Shown one piece after another: positions 1-7,011 of a stretch of DNA of 10,723 nt. The DNA comes from an uncultured bacterium. Lineage in GTDB: Bacteria > Patescibacteriota > Microgenomatia > UBA8517. Where the stretch lies: assembly GCA_937928235.1 (NCBI GenBank), contig CALEZE010000102.1, forward strand, positions 1 through 10,723. The letters are read 5' to 3'. Numbering within the stretch: position 1 is the stretch's first letter; each line of letters begins with the position of its first letter. Under the pieces are notes generated by a model that saw only the letters and a list, made by a program, of their open reading frames with translations, made no database searches and was not told the DNA's origin. Both the position numbers and the translations under genes were made by a program.

Positions 1-46
1 TCATTACCATAACTTCAATTATACTAACTATGCTTATCTTTAGAAA
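1..46 (+). promoter_or_regulatory. Leader of the SGNH gene with a weak -10-like element
   Basis: This short AT-rich stretch precedes the SGNH start. A TATACT at 20-25 matches five of six bases of a sigma-70 -10 box, but any -35 box would lie outside the window. No convincing Shine-Dalgarno sequence sits before the ATG at 47. An in-frame TAG at 41-43 fixes the most upstream possible start. Whether an upstream gene ends just before the window cannot be seen. Confidence 0.2.
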
Positions 47-1204
47 ATGAAAAGAACACAAATACTCCTTCCCCTGCTGGGTTTTTTGATAGGAATATTG
101 TTGCTTGAGGCCTTCTTGCAAAGCTACTATTGGGCATCAAACAATGATCTTGTTGGACTCACCCCCAGAAAAACAACAATTGGGTGGCTAGACGACCCCG
201 TTCTTGGAAGAAGACTTGTGCCTTCGCAAGAAGGTTGGTTTGTGGCAAATACAAGTGAATACAAAACTTGGATTACCACAAACTCAAAGGGCTGGAGAGA
301 TACTGAGCATATTGAAGAAAAGCCAGGTGGAACATATCGCATATTAGTTTTGGGCGACTCTTTTGTAGAAAACTTTCAGGTTCCACTCGAAGATACATTT
401 TTTAAACAATTAGAAGGAGGTCTTGGAAAAACTGTGGAAGTGGTTGCAATGGGAATGGGCAACACGGGCTCCGCTCAGCAGCTTATTGCGCTTAAGGAGT
501 TGGGAATTAAATACCAACCAGACCTTGTGGTACAACTTTTCTATACAGGCAATGACATTAGAAACAACTACGAACCACTAAACAAAAATCCTTTTGTGCC
601 CTATGTCGAGTTTTCCCAAGGAGAGCTGGCATATATTTCTCCAAACCCACCCATAGCTTCGGAAACAAAAGAATTACTAAAGAGGTGGGCAATTGTTGAA
701 AAGCTACTCGAACTAAGGCAGCGCTTCTTGGAAAAGGAAGCGATGGACAGTACCGGCTACCCCGAAGACTACCAAGTATACAAAGCCGAATACACGGAAG
801 ACTATCAAAAAGCATGGGAACTAACCAAACAAATTATTGTCGAAACAAAGGAAACAGCAAACAAGGTTACTGCAAACTATATCCTCGTTTCGCTTGCCAA
901 CAACGAGCAGGTAAATACCAGTCTTTGGCAAAAATTATTCGACACCTACCCCAAAATGGCCTCCGCAAATCTTGACTTGGAAAAGCCTGACAAATTGCTT
1001 GGAGAGTTTTGTGAGGATGAGAAAATTGAATGCTATTTTATGCTTCCCTATTTCAAAGAATTTGTTGGCAACAATGCTGGTGCAACCACCCACTACTTGC
1101 TAGACGGGCACTGGAATGAAACTGGAACAAATTTAGCCGCGGATTTTTTAGAAGACAAATTGAAAGAAATTATTTCTTCTTCTCAAGAAGATAGTTCTCA
1201 ATAA
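47..1204 (+). CDS. Membrane-anchored SGNH/GDSL hydrolase-like protein
   Basis: A 385-residue protein with a basic start and one hydrophobic helix at about 7-24, so it is probably anchored with the catalytic domain outside. Visible SGNH blocks are GDSF at 103-106 (nucleophile Ser105), a glycine-rich block II around 135-141, GND at 168-170 (block III Asn169), and DGH at 353-355 (Asp353 and His355 as the remaining triad). A NSKGWRD stretch at 79-85 before GDSF is typical of large SGNH proteins found in polysaccharide clusters. Members remove or transfer acyl groups on glycans or lipids; the substrate here is unknown. The middle part (about 180-320) carries a family-specific insertion. The ATG at 47 is the first possible start after an in-frame TAG. 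The gene is convergent with the carbamoyltransferase and overlaps it by 35 bases. I infer that it acts on the same glycan as the operon opposite. The SGNH call is firm; the substrate is not. Confidence 0.85.
   Translation: MKRTQILLPLLGFLIGILLLEAFLQSYYWASNNDLVGLTPRKTTIGWLDDPVLGRRLVPSQEGWFVANTSEYKTWITTNSKGWRDTEHIEEKPGGTYRILVLGDSFVENFQVPLEDTFFKQLEGGLGKTVEVVAMGMGNTGSAQQLIALKELGIKYQPDLVVQLFYTGNDIRNNYEPLNKNPFVPYVEFSQGELAYISPNPPIASETKELLKRWAIVEKLLELRQRFLEKEAMDSTGYPEDYQVYKAEYTEDYQKAWELTKQIIVETKETANKVTANYILVSLANNEQVNTSLWQKLFDTYPKMASANLDLEKPDKLLGEFCEDEKIECYFMLPYFKEFVGNNAGATTHYLLDGHWNETGTNLAADFLEDKLKEIISSSQEDSSQ
1165..1191. terminator. Weak hairpins in the convergent gene overlap
   Basis: Two small inverted repeats lie where the two convergent genes overlap: AGAAAT/ATTTCT with a one-base loop (1165-1177), and TCTTCTT/AAGAAGA with a three-base loop (1175-1191). 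They share bases, so only one can form at a time. Neither strand has a proper U-tract after the stem, so this is at best a weak bidirectional terminator. It may just reflect Ser/Lys-rich codons on the two strands. Confidence 0.2.
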
Positions 1205-2885
1205 CCAGGGCGTCTATTCCGCTTCGTATAAAGGTTTTGTAAGCCTCCGCTGCCGTGTTGACTATTGGCTCTCCTCTCAAATTAAATGATGTATTAAGAA
1301 GTGTCGGAACTCCTGTCTTTTCTTTGAATGCGTTAACAACATCATAATAAGACTTGTTCATACTTTTCTTGATAAGCTGCGGGCGGGCAGAGCCGTTAAC
1401 ATGAGTTATAGCACCTAGGTTTTTCCTTTGGTCTTCTTTGACTTGAACCACTGCCAACATGTACTGCAGAGGGTCTTGTTTAGCATCCTTCCCCACCTCA
1501 TAAACTTTTCTTGCGTCTTCGTGGAGAGTAACCGGCGCAAAAGGCCTGAAAGCTTCCCTAAACTTAATTTTGGCGTTAACTATGTCTTTCATTTCAGCAC
1601 TTCTGGCATCCGCCAAGATGCTTCTTGCACCAAGTGCCCTTGGGCCCCATTCAAAACGCCCTTTTACCCAGGCGACCACCTTACCTTTCTTACAGTAATC
1701 AGAAACTATGTCGGTTATCTTTTCATCAGTCAATTTCTTGGCTTTCAGGTTGTTGGTTTTTAGAAACCCTTCAATGTCACTCTCACTGTTTTCGGCACCT
1801 AAATAAATGTTGTCGAACTTTTCGCGTTTTTTGTTGCCCAAAATATGGTGATAAGTGTAGAGTGCCGCCCCCAAAGAACCACCGTCGTCCCCCGCGGCCG
1901 GGTGAATGAATAAATTTTCAAAACCAGCTTCTTTAAATATGCGCCAATTGGCGACCCCGTTTAGAGCAACACCGCCGGCGTAGCAAAGATTTTTGCTGCC
2001 GGTTTCTTTTCGTACATGCTTTGCAATATTTACAAGGCTCTCTTCCAGGACAACTTGGACACTTGCAGCAAGGTCTGCATATTTCTTTATAACTTGCTCA
2101 CTTTTTTCTTTGGTATTGGGTTCCATTCCTAAAAGGTTTACAAGTTTCCTGTTGTAGCTCACCTTGTCGGAATACTGAAAATTGAAGTATGAAAGATCTA
2201 GTTTAAAACTGCCGTCTTTTCCCTGGATAATGGTTTTCTTTACCTCGTCATAATATTTTGGCTCACCATAGGGGGCTAGCCCCATTACCTTAAATTCGCC
2301 ACTGTTAACCCTGAACCCCAAAAATTGAGTGAAGGTTGAGTAAAAAAGTCCCAAGGAGTGTGGGAATCTTACTTCAGAAGTTAACTCAATCTTGTTGCCC
2401 TTCCCCTTCCCCCAAGCGGTTGTTGTCCATTCCCCGACCCCATCAACGGTTAAGAGTGCTGCAGACTTAAAGGGCGAAGTGTAATAAGAACTTGCGGCAT
2501 GGCTTAGGTGGTGACCAGAAAAAAGAATCTTCCTCTCGGCAATTCCTAAATTCTTAGCAATCTCGCTCTTTACCCAAAGCTTTTGTTTGAGCCACACTTT
2601 ATATGCGTTAACAAAAGGTTCGCGTCCTCTTGGAGCTGTCTCCAAAAAAGACAGGTTCATGCGCTCAAACTTCAAAAATGGCTTCTCGTAAAAAGTTACC
2701 CAGTTAATATCACCCGATTTAATTCCTGCTGTCTTTAAGCAAAACTCGATTGCGTTTGTAGGGAAGCTTGAGTCATGCTTCTTCCTGGTAAACCTTTCCT
2801 CAGCGGCTGCTGCCACCACCTTGCCGTCAACAATTAGCGCGGCCGAGGCGTCGTGATAGTAGCAAGAAATTCCTAGGATTATCAT
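1170..2885 (-). CDS. NodU/TobZ-family O-carbamoyltransferase
   Basis: A 571-residue protein of normal family length. The family makes carbamoyl-adenylate from carbamoyl phosphate and ATP, then transfers the carbamoyl group to a hydroxyl, usually on a sugar. The Kae1-like N-terminal part shows HDAS (11-14), AEERFTRKKHD (28-38), the histidine cluster HHLSHAAS (125-132; His125, His126 and His129 are candidate metal and catalytic residues), VDGVGEW (147-153), GEFKVMGLAPYG (196-207), AGGVALNG (303-310) and GDDGGSLGAA (332-341). The C-terminal domain has GRFEWGPRALGARS (409-422), FREAFRPFAP (442-451) and FNLRGEPIV (534-542). All hallmark motifs look intact, so it should be active. The ATG overlaps the upstream TGA as ATGA, with no separate ribosome binding site, implying translational coupling. 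It is the last gene of the minus-strand operon. Neighbours suggest a cell-surface glycan as acceptor rather than a Nod factor or antibiotic; that part is inferred. Confidence 0.95.
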   Translation of the reverse strand: MIILGISCYYHDASAALIVDGKVVAAAAEERFTRKKHDSSFPTNAIEFCLKTAGIKSGDINWVTFYEKPFLKFERMNLSFLETAPRGREPFVNAYKVWLKQKLWVKSEIAKNLGIAERKILFSGHHLSHAASSYYTSPFKSAALLTVDGVGEWTTTAWGKGKGNKIELTSEVRFPHSLGLFYSTFTQFLGFRVNSGEFKVMGLAPYGEPKYYDEVKKTIIQGKDGSFKLDLSYFNFQYSDKVSYNRKLVNLLGMEPNTKEKSEQVIKKYADLAASVQVVLEESLVNIAKHVRKETGSKNLCYAGGVALNGVANWRIFKEAGFENLFIHPAAGDDGGSLGAALYTYHHILGNKKREKFDNIYLGAENSESDIEGFLKTNNLKAKKLTDEKITDIVSDYCKKGKVVAWVKGRFEWGPRALGARSILADARSAEMKDIVNAKIKFREAFRPFAPVTLHEDARKVYEVGKDAKQDPLQYMLAVVQVKEDQRKNLGAITHVNGSARPQLIKKSMNKSYYDVVNAFKEKTGVPTLLNTSFNLRGEPIVNTAAEAYKTFIRSGIDALVIENYLLEKKK

Positions 2886-3094
2886 TGTTCACGCATTTTC
2901 ACCAAACTACTCGTATTCTTTTCCATCTTGTGCCAGCTGGGACCGGCCTTCCTCCCAAAATAGTCAGTAAAAAATCTGGCAACTAGCCCAAAGGGTGTGA
3001 CAATAAGGAAGAAGAAAATGGAAAAAAGAAGTGAAGCCTGAAAGTTTCCAAGTTTTTCTGCAAACTTTTTCCAGCGCTCCCAATATTCCTTCAT
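2882..3094 (-). CDS. Short SxtJ-like membrane protein
   Basis: A 70-residue protein with a basic/aromatic amphipathic N-terminus (1-15), one hydrophobic helix at about 20-39 and a basic, polar tail. The stretch FFLIVTPFGLVARFF (28-42) resembles the C-terminal half of SxtJ-family membrane proteins, which in my memory are about 130 residues with further N-terminal helices. The protein therefore looks like a half-length form. SxtJ was named from the saxitoxin cluster, and its biochemical role is unknown. The stop overlaps the carbamoyltransferase start (ATGA), which supports joint expression and perhaps a physical partnership with that enzyme. No Shine-Dalgarno sequence is visible in the 13-base gap from the DUF5989 gene, and this is the only methionine near the start. 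The gene call is good; the family call is from motif resemblance only. Confidence 0.7.
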   Translation of the reverse strand: MKEYWERWKKFAEKLGNFQASLLFSIFFFLIVTPFGLVARFFTDYFGRKAGPSWHKMEKNTSSLVKMREQ

Positions 3095-3107
3095 GGATAT
3101 ATATTAA

Positions 3108-3269
3108 TTAGAAAAGCGGATAAACGATAGGGGCAAGGGGGGAGGACCCAAGAACTACAATGATTATCCCAAAAACTAAAAACACAATTATCATAGGAAG
3201 TATCCACCACAAACCTCTTTTTCTGAAAAAGGATGTAAGTTCTCTTGCGGTTTTAATTTTGTCTTTCAT
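3108..3269 (-). CDS. DUF5989-type single-helix membrane protein
   Basis: A 53-residue protein: a charged N-terminus containing FFRKRGLWWILPM (14-26), one hydrophobic helix at about 21-40, then GSSPLAPIVYPLF at the C-terminus. The RK-WW-LP-helix-APIVY-LF pattern matches what I know of DUF5989, tiny membrane proteins usually next to SxtJ-like proteins and carbamoyltransferases. The function is unknown; a membrane anchor or partner of the carbamoylation enzyme is an inference. I chose the ATG at 3269 over one 45 bases upstream because it forms an ATGA overlap with the previous gene's stop and has AAGGA nine bases upstream (3279-3283). The longer form would add 15 poorly matching residues inside the previous gene. 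Confidence 0.8.
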   Translation of the reverse strand: MKDKIKTARELTSFFRKRGLWWILPMIIVFLVFGIIIVVLGSSPLAPIVYPLF

Positions 3270-3622
3270 TTTTTCAGTTCCTTGAAATAGTCTACCAGAC
3301 CAAACACAAGCCATAAAGCAAGCAGGACAAAAATTATATTCCCGAAAGCTTCTGCCAAAGATCCTTGACCCAATAGCAAGCTAAAACCTGCCAGAAACGA
3401 AAAAGTAATCGCCAAAAATATATATATCTCTACTGGAGGGCTAATTAGCACCAAAAAAACTACAGAGAGCATTATTATCCTCTGACTCGAAGAAAGAGTC
3501 AGAAGACTAAGGTAGGGAGTTACGGCAAAAACATCAAACAAAAAGGTTACTCCAGCGTATAGAAAAACTAGAAAAAGTATTTTTTCTTTATTACGATCAA
3601 AAATTTTTTTAGCTTTTTGCAT
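3266..3622 (-). CDS. Four-helix membrane protein of unknown function
   Basis: A 118-residue protein that I do not recognise. It has a lysine-rich N-terminus (MQKAKKIFDRNKEK), then hydrophobic segments at about 14-33, 47-64, 66-84 and 92-111, and a basic end (FKELKK). Short loops and a SPPVEIY turn at 61-67 between helices are visible; there is no catalytic motif. I set the start at the ATG at 3622, which shares one base with the preceding stop (TGATG) and has GGAG twelve bases upstream (3635-3638). A TTG at 3640 would add six residues but lies inside the upstream gene. Its place between the YfhO-like gene and the DUF5989/SxtJ-like/carbamoyltransferase genes suggests a membrane partner in glycan modification. 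One option is that it supplies the helices missing from the short SxtJ-like protein; that is speculative. Confidence 0.75.
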   Translation of the reverse strand: MQKAKKIFDRNKEKILFLVFLYAGVTFLFDVFAVTPYLSLLTLSSSQRIIMLSVVFLVLISPPVEIYIFLAITFSFLAGFSLLLGQGSLAEAFGNIIFVLLALWLVFGLVDYFKELKK

Positions 3623-6600
3623 CACGGTTGCTTTCTCCAAAGAACAAAACTAGTCAACAAAGCAAGTCCTGTTATTGTTAGACCAAAGTAAAATATCTTT
3701 TGTGGCCAATAAACAAGGGTGGCCTCATAAGTGTCGGTGTCTACTACCCAAGCATTTGCGTAACCGTCTGCCGTTGTGTGTGCAACAACAGTCCCGTCGC
3801 CTTTAAGATTGAGTCTCCACCCATCATTGTAGTTCTGTTTAAACACCAAAAACTGCGGAGAACTTCCACCGTTAACTTTTAATGAATATTTGGTAGGACC
3901 TATTTTCTCATATTGAACTTCTGAGATAGAATCCTGAGAAAAATCTTCGCTTCTGACCAACAACACTGTAGGTGTGTAATACTCAAAAACACCAAGGTTT
4001 CGAATCTCAAGGGTAGACCGTTTATCGACACCTGGCACCATAAAGCTAAACTGAACATGTTCATCGTCTTCTGGCGAAAAAATAATGCCAAAATCGTGCC
4101 ACCTTCCATCAGTGTTCAATTTTCTTCTTGACGAAGTGTCTGACTCAGTCAATAAAAACTCCGGTGCACCTCCGCTCACAGTACGATATTTGAATTTCAA
4201 TAAGTATGTATGGCTTACTTCCAGGTCTGCACTCAATACTTCCGGCTGCCCAGAAACAAGATCTAAAGACATAGTCCCCTCTTCGTCTGCCACAGATAAA
4301 AGATTATGTGCTTCCGGGTAAACCACTTCTAACCTGTGAGTCCCCCTCTCCAAAAAGGTTTCATTCTGCACGCTTTCTCCGTTTATTTGAACACCTTCAA
4401 GGGGGGGTTTTTGAGGGCTAAATACCAACCCGTACTCTCCTTCTCTGTTGACTGTCACAAAGTATCGCTGTGTCGAAGGGAATTCCGCCTGCCATGTAGT
4501 GCCAGAAAGCTTGTGTTCATTTTCTCGAATAAAAGTGGCCAGTTCGTCATACATAGGATCACCAAAAATATCCTCGGTGTTATCCAGAACGTCTAAAAAT
4601 CTCGCTTGTGCTTCAAGGTACGCGAGAACCTTTATGGTGTAGTAGTTTTTGTCGATGTCCGACATGAGAGTGAGTTGTGAAACAGCGTCAGTCATCCTCT
4701 CTTTGTATCTACCGATACTGGTCTTTATTAAATCAGAGTAGTCTTCTTTATAGCTTCTTTCTTTACCAAGCAGTGCAGGAAGCTCAGACACCCTTTTGTT
4801 TGCAATAGAAAGATCTACATCCACCCTCTGTGTGGGAATATCACTGAAGGTTTCAATAAGTCTCCCCTCCTTGTAAAGCAACAAGGGATAGAAATAAGAG
4901 TCTGGAAGGATCCCCGTACCAAACTTGACCGTCGAAACCAGGTCGTCAAACTCTGCTGGCCCGCACACAGAGCAACTAGCAACAACAACATCTGCTGCAA
5001 TAGTGTTTGATCCTTCAGTAAAAACACCCTTGCTGTTGTCGTAAAACACCGGTAAATCCTCTTGTCCTGAAACCTCATTTACCTTTAGCACATCGCCAGC
5101 GCCTACGTTCGCAGAAATCCCTTTCGAAAAACCAGAAAACAAAGCGGGGGCACTGCTTTCCAAAGCGTATAGTCTCCACTCCCCGTCTTCAAACACTTTT
5201 TTAAATTGGTTACTACCTATAAGTTTTTGTTCTAAAAACCGAAAGTCTTCGCTGGTGGTTTCCTTGTCACTATAGAGAACATCGTCTCTCCACAAAAAAG
5301 TATTGATACCAAGAAGGCGAGAAAGGGATATGAAACTGTCCAAGTCGCCAACTTCAAGATATTCGTAAAGGTTTTCGACGACAGGAGGCGATGAGTTGTC
5401 GTTCGCTACAATTGATTTGTTAGTTGCCATCCTGGGAAGTAAATCCAAACTGAAGTACCCCCACTCATAGCTATCAGCCCTGAATTGGTCATCGAGCTTT
5501 GGCAAAAGAAGAGTACGGGACTCAGCAGGAAGGTTGTTATCAATATAATTGGCGGTATTCCTGACATGCCCTGGAGCACTTACTTTTGTTGTAAAAGGGG
5601 GATTCCACGCAAAAAAGTTTCCAGAAAAATATGGAAAATGATAAATAAGGACAAGTGAAATGGCAAATATTCCCAAGCTTTTTTGCAAAGTTCTCTTGAA
5701 AAACTTTTGCAACAGCTCGCTAGCGAAGTAGCCTGCCAGGAAAGTGAACGAAAACCAAAACGCTGGTGCAAATTTATAAAACGAACTTCTAAAGATAACA
5801 AAGCCCGGCAATTTCTCCGTCAAAAAAGTATACAAGGCACCAAAAGGAGGCCTCGAACCTGCTGTAAATATCGCACCCCACAAGAAAATGGCAAAAAGCA
5901 AATAAATTATCTCTTTACGGCCTTTGCCTTGAATAGTGCTTTTTTTGAAAAGTAAGCCGAATAAAATAACGAGAAAAGGAATAAGGCTTAAAAAAATTAA
6001 ACTAGGTGATTCCAAAAACAGCCTTGAGTACGGATGGTCTCCACCAAACCAGTCTGGAATTCCCTGAAGTCTAAAAAGGTTAATAAAACTAGCATGGGCG
6101 TTCACTGTTTTTTCCCAATCCAAAACTCCTGCAACACCACCTGATGCGCCAAGTGTTTGCTCAAAACTTCTTACATAAAGATTTAGCTGCGGCAAAATCC
6201 AATGCATGTTCAAAAGTACGGTGGCAGCAGCGAGCACAAAAATACTTTTTAAGGAAAAAATCAGACCTTTCAAACCATTTTTAATAACATCGATTGCGCC
6301 TAGGTATAAAAATGTAAGTCCATAAGTTAACAGAACCCCGCCGTACAATGCCGGCGAACCCCCGCCATTGAAAACAAAAAAAATTAAAGAAAATAGGACC
6401 GCTGCTTTAAGAAAACTCAGTTTCCGCTTAAACAATTTATAAATCACTAAAAATCCAAGTGGCAAAGCCACATAAAGCGAAAATTTGCCACGCTCGGCAA
6501 TAAACCACGCCTGTAAAATATAAAAATTACAAGCATAAAAAACACTGGAAAAAACCCTAAATATCCAATGCTTTTTCTCTGGAAAAAGTGAGTTTATAAG

Positions 6601-6864
6601 AATATACATGGAAGTTGCCATGGCAAAAAACCAAAAAATAAATGCGAGCACCGGTCCCCAATGAAGTGAGCCCGTTACTACTGTAAAAATAGTTTCCGGC
6701 AGTTGAGCCACAAGGAAGCCTTTAAATAAGGTTAGGTCAACACCGAAACCTTGCGTGTTCCACGAGAAGAAAAGAGACTTGAAGTAATCGACCATATTCA
6801 ACCTAAAACCCGGGTCCTGACCTAGCTCAAATTCATTGCCTCCTAACCAGTGAAGAGGTGTCAA
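3622..6864 (-). CDS. Large YfhO/AftD-like membrane protein, N-terminus interrupted
   Basis: An open frame of 1080 residues from a TTG directly after a TAG. Residues about 50-415 hold roughly nine to eleven membrane segments; the rest (about 416-1050) is a large, mostly beta-rich extracytoplasmic region, followed by a last helix at about 1053-1075 and a basic end. Family-like signs are GQDPGF (15-20) in the first outer loop, RPPFGALY (338-345), LPGFVIFRSSFYKF (352-365), and a C-terminal QNYNDGW (1010-1016) plus VYWPQKIFYFG (1051-1061), which resemble YfhO and related GT-C proteins. Such proteins act in surface glycan or teichoic acid glycosylation using lipid-linked donors. A CSVCG pair sits at 631-635. 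The TTG start would leave out the first helix; the natural start is more likely the ATG at 6924, split off by the TAG. The downstream ATG is coupled to this gene's TGA. Family assignment is moderate; the exact reaction is unknown. Confidence 0.7.
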   Translation of the reverse strand: MTPLHWLGGNEFELGQDPGFRLNMVDYFKSLFFSWNTQGFGVDLTLFKGFLVAQLPETIFTVVTGSLHWGPVLAFIFWFFAMATSMYILINSLFPEKKHWIFRVFSSVFYACNFYILQAWFIAERGKFSLYVALPLGFLVIYKLFKRKLSFLKAAVLFSLIFFVFNGGGSPALYGGVLLTYGLTFLYLGAIDVIKNGLKGLIFSLKSIFVLAAATVLLNMHWILPQLNLYVRSFEQTLGASGGVAGVLDWEKTVNAHASFINLFRLQGIPDWFGGDHPYSRLFLESPSLIFLSLIPFLVILFGLLFKKSTIQGKGRKEIIYLLFAIFLWGAIFTAGSRPPFGALYTFLTEKLPGFVIFRSSFYKFAPAFWFSFTFLAGYFASELLQKFFKRTLQKSLGIFAISLVLIYHFPYFSGNFFAWNPPFTTKVSAPGHVRNTANYIDNNLPAESRTLLLPKLDDQFRADSYEWGYFSLDLLPRMATNKSIVANDNSSPPVVENLYEYLEVGDLDSFISLSRLLGINTFLWRDDVLYSDKETTSEDFRFLEQKLIGSNQFKKVFEDGEWRLYALESSAPALFSGFSKGISANVGAGDVLKVNEVSGQEDLPVFYDNSKGVFTEGSNTIAADVVVASCSVCGPAEFDDLVSTVKFGTGILPDSYFYPLLLYKEGRLIETFSDIPTQRVDVDLSIANKRVSELPALLGKERSYKEDYSDLIKTSIGRYKERMTDAVSQLTLMSDIDKNYYTIKVLAYLEAQARFLDVLDNTEDIFGDPMYDELATFIRENEHKLSGTTWQAEFPSTQRYFVTVNREGEYGLVFSPQKPPLEGVQINGESVQNETFLERGTHRLEVVYPEAHNLLSVADEEGTMSLDLVSGQPEVLSADLEVSHTYLLKFKYRTVSGGAPEFLLTESDTSSRRKLNTDGRWHDFGIIFSPEDDEHVQFSFMVPGVDKRSTLEIRNLGVFEYYTPTVLLVRSEDFSQDSISEVQYEKIGPTKYSLKVNGGSSPQFLVFKQNYNDGWRLNLKGDGTVVAHTTADGYANAWVVDTDTYEATLVYWPQKIFYFGLTITGLALLTSFVLWRKQP

Positions 6865-6924
6865 CTAAATAACAAAGAGAAAAAGTATTTCATGATTCTT
6901 TTGAATTTTTTTAAAAACCAACAT
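6865..6924 (-). other. Probable original N-terminus cut by an in-frame TAG
   Basis: The ATG at 6924 is in the same frame as the large YfhO-like ORF. It encodes MLVFKKIQKNHEILFLFVI, then TAG (6865-6867), then continues directly as LTPLHWLGGN. A basic segment followed by a hydrophobic run that resumes after the TAG is what the first cytoplasmic tail and helix of such a protein should look like. AGGGGG at 6935-6940 is a fair ribosome binding site ten bases upstream, and the TTG after the TAG has none. A single substitution (for example from CAG, TGG or TTG) explains the TAG. Alternatives are a sequencing error, readthrough, or reinitiation at the adjacent TTG. Confidence 0.6.
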
Positions 6925-6927
6925 TGG

Positions 6928-7011
6928 TTAAGTTCCCCCTAACTCTTCATGCTCTATTGTAATAGACTCTTCTTGTTTTTGTAGAATCCTGGCTAGATAG
7001 GGCTTTTTCAT
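6928..7011 (-). CDS. Possible 27-residue micro-ORF
   Basis: A small frame starts at an ATG that overlaps the methyltransferase stop as ATGA and ends with a TAA only three bases before the ATG at 6924. It begins MKKPYLARILQKQEESITIE and ends ELGGT: a polar, charged peptide without a membrane helix. I recognise no family. For it: the start and stop fit exactly between two operon genes, as the other junctions here do. Against it: its length, no Shine-Dalgarno sequence, and the fact that such a frame can occur by chance. If real, it may mainly keep ribosomes moving onto the next gene, or be a remnant of a lost gene. Confidence 0.25.
   Translation of the reverse strand: MKKPYLARILQKQEESITIEHEELGGT
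6935..6940 (-). promoter_or_regulatory. Shine-Dalgarno-like AGGGGG
   Basis: AGGGGG on the minus strand differs by one base from AGGAGG and lies ten bases before the ATG at 6924. It is the main reason to place the natural start of the YfhO-like gene there rather than at the TTG at 6864. It lies inside the 3' end of the possible micro-ORF. Confidence 0.5.

Noticed and set aside
758..812. EDYQ repeated twelve residues apart in the SGNH protein
   Set aside because: Only four residues are repeated and the DNA between differs; it looks like a chance similarity in a helical insertion.
3269..3314. Longer DUF5989 protein starting at 3314
   Set aside because: The extra 15 residues lie inside the upstream gene and do not look like the family. 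The ATG at 3269 has AAGGA and an ATGA overlap.
4085..5078. Several open frames of 60-90 codons on both strands within the YfhO-like gene
   Set aside because: They lie wholly inside a convincing coding region, lack ribosome binding sites and show no family features.
6867..6895. Alternative start for the YfhO-like protein at an ATG in another frame (MKYFFSLLFS then TGA)
   Set aside because: It would need a frameshift to join the long ORF and has no clear ribosome binding site. The ATG at 6924 is in frame and better supported, though a one-base error cannot be excluded.
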